From Allacma fusca (taxonomy: Eukaryota > Arthropoda > Collembola > Symphypleona > Sminthuridae): DNA of 64,000 nucleotides. The DNA is taken from assembly GCA_947179485.1 (NCBI GenBank), contig OX359248.1, positions 51,532,386-51,596,385 on the forward strand, written 5' to 3'. Within the stretch, counting starts at the first letter, position 1. Every line of letters begins with the position of its first letter. Below, piece by piece: positions 37,301 to 43,300 of the stretch. The notes below the pieces were generated by a model, which was given only the letters and a program-made list of their open reading frames with translations, did not search any database and had not been told where the DNA came from. Both the position numbers and the translations under genes were made by a program.

Positions 37301-40300
37301 CCCTAGATTTTAAAATTTCAGCCCGAATTTTATATTTATAATAGTTTGGAATGTATCAGGGGAAAATTGAGTTCTTTTTGAGGTGCTCCTTCGGAGAGAG
37401 TGGACTGTACAGTGGTATACGGTGCAACTCAACTTCAAGTATCATCCAAGATGCTCTCCAGGTACTTATAGATGGATACATCGTATGTGTATCTACAAAT
37501 AGGCTCTGGTGGGAGTATATGAGGGTAACTGTGAGCCCTAAAAAATTCTCCAATAAAAGGTTTCGCCATTTTCCGTTTCCTATTTCAGATTGTATCAGAC
37601 TTCAAAGTATCGGAGCTGCTCAGCTCTCCATTTACGATTATTCCTGATCGCTCACTTCCCATGCGTGTGTACTTCAAATTTTTCCTCTTACTAGTAAATA
37701 CAGATAGGAAAAGGGTTTGGGCATAAATATCGCCTCCACAACTTCCCCTCACCGATTTCAATGATCAACGGAGACACTCACTCGCTTCCTCCGCAGCCCC
37801 CAACTTGGTTTTTATTACGGAGCTGTATTGAAGGACCGGTCGAGGTCCAAGGTTACCATTAAAATGCTTGTTCTCACCCGAACTTTCTTCTCTCGTACCC
37901 GTTCGAACAACATAAAAATAAAATGGAGCATTTTCTTTTCGTTTCAGAGATCAATCTAAACCTAAATATTAGGCTAACTTTATTGTACATTTTTGCATGT
38001 AATAATTCAAAAAAAAATTTTTTTTGTAGGACAGCACGTGCTTAAATTACATCTATCGGTGCTGAGCCCATAGAAACTTATCAGCAACTTTTTCTGCATC
38101 GTGCACAGATTTTTTTTGTGAAGTGTAAAAGCTTGAGGTAGTACTCTGCACACACACACGTTTGGCATAAAAGAAAAATTACATTTTCTCTGCATATATC
38201 TTCCAGAGCAAGAGTGAACACTGAGGGGAACTTCTTCAAGGAGGGGAGAATTTTTGTAATAAAAAATCTAAGACATAAATGTTGATTTATAGTAAAGATG
38301 TTCCCGAATCGAGGGTGAGTTTTTAGGCACTTGGCTTGGGAAATCTCTTTAGAACGGAGAGGGAACTTTGCTTCTTAGCCCAAGGAGAGACAACAACAAA
38401 ATATTCAACTTTCCCAACATCCGAAAATAAATATAGTGGGGCGGGAGCTAAAAGTGGTTAAGGTTATGCCTTGATGGGAAATATTCTGTGAAGCTTTCTC
38501 ATTTCCATAATTCATTAAGTTCACGTCAGACTGGTTTCTTTTGATTGTGCTTTCCATTGTCAAGACTTTCCCTGACCCCCGTCTCTCCCCTCACCCTCCA
38601 ACTCTAGATACTCCTCATAATTTCCCACGTAAACAACCACCAACTACATGATCTTCCGTATGGCTTTTCATATAACTGACAAGGTCATCCCTCCCATTCT
38701 CTAGGTACTTTACAACACATTTCCTCATGTAGTTTTAGTCTGGGGCTCAAATTGCTCAAATTCTTTTGAAATTACTACCGTGACTTGTCCCAGAAATTGT
38801 TTCCAGGGAGTTTCCCCAGCCCACTCAAATAATAAAACACATCCGCACTTAACGTAGTAGCCATGGCTTCCTAATTACTCTCTCCATTGGAACTCCGAAA
38901 TTATGCTAAAAAGAAAACAAGGGAAGGAATTAGAGTCATGCCATTCTTTTCATTCCGAGGAGGAATGGCACTGAAAGATTCCTACAGTTTTGTAGTTGAA
39001 ACTCTTAATATGGAGCACATTTCTTAGTTTTGCATCGTTTCGTCATAAGACTCTAATTTAAAATTCTAGGAACAGGAGGAATTTGTTCCTCAATTCAGAC
39101 GTCAAGAATAGCTCCTTCCCTCTTTACCACATTCACCGGAGTTGGAACAGCTCCGGACTATTCTCTACTTCCTTAAATTTAATTATGTCAAAGCATTCTG
39201 TACCACTACCCTAATACTTTCTATCCCTTGCACCTTGGACCGTACCCTAATTGAAAGTACACATTTGCTCAGTTTCCGTATCCTCTCCTTGCCCTATGGT
39301 GTGATGTGGGGCTTCATTATGTAAATGATTTCCCTAAATATAGATAATTATGCAACTGGATATCTACATCCAGAGAAGTGAATTTTTCCGAGTGTACGTA
39401 CAAGGCACGGGGGAAATAGGGAAGGATTCTCCGAGCCGCCTCATAAATCACTATCTAAACAAACCGTGAAATATTTGTCCCACTCCAGTCATTACTAGTT
39501 ACAGGGAGTTAAGATCCTTCCTGTTTCTTCCGCGGCTCTCCCTGCTGGGAGTGTGCTCCGTTAAAGGGAGGCAGGGCAGGAGTGGAGGTACTGAACTGTC
39601 ATCAAACCTCAACGGAGTGAGGAAGTTCATTGTCAGTAATGAGTGCTGAAGATAACTCGGTCAGTTAAGCTTCCACACTCAGACATTCTTTCCACTCCCA
39701 AGAGGAATCTTGACACCATTCTCCAAGCAAGGGAATTTTACCAGGACGTAGATATACTCTACATAAGGATTAAATGGGAAACTATGTCGAAATTCCTCCC
39801 CCAAACAATTTTGACTGAAACCATCCTTCCCTAAAAGCCCCACCCGAAAGGTTTACCTGCAGTAACGACCAGTAAGTCTATCCAATCTAATAGATCAGTG
39901 AGCCAAGACACTCAAATGGGAGACTACAAGTAACCACATTGCCTCTAATCGGAAGAGATTTCATGGGAATCCATTAATTCCCAGCTTGACTTTCTCCACA
40001 AAATGTTGCTCAATGTCATGTGATTTTACTGTTAGTAGCGTCATAGCGCTTACAAAAACTACACTATGGGGTTTTAGATAATTATTATAGAGATTGAGAA
40101 AGAAATTGCCTCCTATTTTGATTCACAATAAACTCAATGAGTCAAAATAAAACGAAATTATGTTGTGGACATCCCAGCCAGGAACTTCCCATTGACTGAG
40201 TCTCGGAAGAAAAGAATATGAAGGGAACAAGTCTTTTATGTACACTTTACATGGATACATGGAAAATTACTTAAGTATGACCTCTTACAAATTAGTATTC

Positions 40301-43300
40301 TCTCAAGTCTGTGGTCTACTTTAGAGATTAAAAAAAAAACCTTTCTAATAGAAATCCCCGTTTAGAGTAGATAATTAAGAGCTAGCAAATAACCACTTTG
40401 GATTTCTAAGAAGGGTTAATTGTCTCCTTGGATCTTCATCTGTTCGTTTCTCCAGTTTGGAAAAAAAGGGCGGTCAAAAGCTCCGACCTGTGGTTTATTC
40501 CCTATCACTTCTAAACTTTGCTCTCTTGTCAGTCCGGTTATAGATGAAGTTGTGGTGGGTGGGGAACTCAACCTGAAGTCTTTTAGACTGATAAAATAGA
40601 TTAGGTTTTTTTTCATTATGTAGGAGCACTGGAGAGAGAGAGAGAGAGAGAGGCCAAATGCAGAGAGTACAGTAGGAGATAGGCAATATATACAGAGCCT
40701 GGGAGAAAGTGAGAGTCAGGATTCGAGGAGTCCATTAAAAAGGAAAACCTTGATTTTCAACTCTGATTGAGTTGGACGGACAAAGGGAGCGAGACAAGGG
40801 AATTGATTAACTTTTATTGATATTCCTCCCCAGCCCAGTCTCCCTCTAGGAGAGCAAACACTTGGACTAAACTACTTGTCACACAAACTCAAACGAGGGA
40901 TAGGTTTGTAATACAATCCAACAAGTACATGTGACACAGGATAGCATTTGTTTAGTTTGAGCACTATGGAAAGTGCATTTATGGGTTTGGGGAGTCGGAT
41001 GAGATCCCATCGGTTTGATTTTTTTTTTACTACAGTGAGAAAGAAATCTGCAAGGGCGGGAGGGCTAAGCTGAGGAAATAGATTAGGTGTTCTCCACTCC
41101 CCACTGCACCATTGTCCGACTATGTTTACTATGTACTTGGCACTGGTCAAGGGAAATCCTGTTAGGGCTGTTGGGAAGTGTGCGATCTGGAGGATTTTTA
41201 TAACTTTCCTCATAAGAATTTACGATGGGACTGCAGTGGTCCAGGGCTCTCCTCCTCCTCCCGATCCTCTTGAAGGACAGAGGCTGTGGAGTAATCCTCA
41301 AGTTTCATTTCATCATCCGTTAATTACTTGTGTGTGGGGCAGGGACGGGGCAGTGTCTGCAAGGCTTTAATCATCCTTCCCATATTCACTTGAACCCTAC
41401 ACATAATTCCTTGTACCTCCACAATTTCGACTACTGTAGGGTTTATTGTCTGTTTGAGACAGAAATAAAAACCTGAATTACTTCATTTGTGTTTCCCATC
41501 GCCATGCTTCCTCCTTACTTCGGAAATTGACTGTGGAAACTTGTAAAGTTCCTTGGAAACTGGGCTCTTTATAGGATTGGTAACTTCCTTAGTTCTGTGC
41601 GGAGGGGAACGTCCCTGGCTCTCTTCCGGCATGAGAACTTCCCTCCATCTTTGGGCTGGGACCTACTCTCTGGGATGGGAAACATTCGGGAACTCGATTG
41701 TGGACATAAAGTTGAATTCTACGGGGATTTTAAGGTACTACTGCAAACACCCGCATGAATTCATTGTTGGGTATTAACCTGGGATTTCCATATCCGAGCA
41801 GTCCGAAAGTTCAATAAGAGGCTTGTTAGGGACGGATATTACATTTCAAATATCAGCATGAGTCCGGGTAACTGGAGTAACCCGAGCTGGGAACAAACAC
41901 TCTCAAATATGAATCCTTTAATTCCAAAGTTTACACTTACTCCAAGGATTTAACAATCCCATTCCGCTGGTACATCTGTATTTGAAGGATTATGTAGTGG
42001 AGAGTTTGGGAACTTCAATAGAATTAGATATTACAAGAAAAATGTTTTTTTCGAGACCGAGGACGTTGTGTAACCAGTACGAGGTGAGTCCTGAGTGACA
42101 AACCCAGACAGGAGATAATTTTTATCCTATTATCCACTTGGAATTGTAGAGCGGGTGTGGAAGGTGAAAAGGGACTCTTCCGAAATATCTACTTGGCGTG
42201 ACACTTGAGTGGAGGGAGAGAGCACTTGCTCTTTAGTTACGACTGTCAACGGATTTTGGGGGAAATGATCAATCATTTCCGTCCTTCACGCCCGTACCAG
42301 TCACACAAGGTGTCCCTCTGTAGATGGTTTCGACATCCATCACGCACGTGGTTAACAATAGGAATTTTTTGACCAGCCTACCGTAACATGTAAAGAATCT
42401 CGCCATCCGGGTGAATTCGTACAAGAACGTTGGGTACAGTTACAAATTGAAAGTCCGCCTCTTTGGCATTCGGGAAGTATACTTCGGGTTTCCAAATTGC
42501 CTGGAGGGGGGAAAAGAAATAACAATTTCAGATTAGCATGTCACCTATGCATACAGATAGTTTACTTTCCTATGGGGAAATAGTCTGGGAAGCTCCGGAG
42601 CCTTTGAAATTTTACAGGACGTGTGTAATAATCAATAAAATCCAATAGGAGCCACGGATCCCCCCCAAACTATTACATAGGTCAAAGTAGAATAAGTTGA
42701 TAATTATGTATATCTGCAGTGGTACCTTCACTAGATTAGGATCATTCAAATCCAGAGGTTGCTTCAAGTCGTGGTGCTTGAGGCGCTCGTCCTTCCAACG
42801 CTGTATCAGGTACAAGTCCACTTTGTAATCCTGCAATATGAAAGGTAAACAGTTCAGACATCCAATAATAATTTTATTTTATCCCTCGCGCTTGTATTTA
42901 TCGCAGATGGGAATCAAACTGACACATTGGACAGACAGGCGTCATTTATTTGAGCACAAACACAAGTATCTACACTCATTTTAAATGCGAGTGCAAGGAG
43001 CTGCACACATGCATTCCGTAGAGCTTGCACAAGCAAATACATACAAGTTGAACTGCAGGAATATCTACATTCTTTAAATACATTGAGAAGGGTAGGGCAT
43101 GATACTACCTCTAGGAACAATACAGGGATTCTAGGGATATGTACAGACTGTAGCACTTGCAAAAAAATGTAGAAATGGTAGCACATGCAAATATGTACCC
43201 ATAAAAAATAGCACGTGCAACGATGTATGTACATATAGAAATAGTAGTCAGTCTAATGCCTATAGAAATAGTTCGAATGCTAATACCTATGGAAATAATA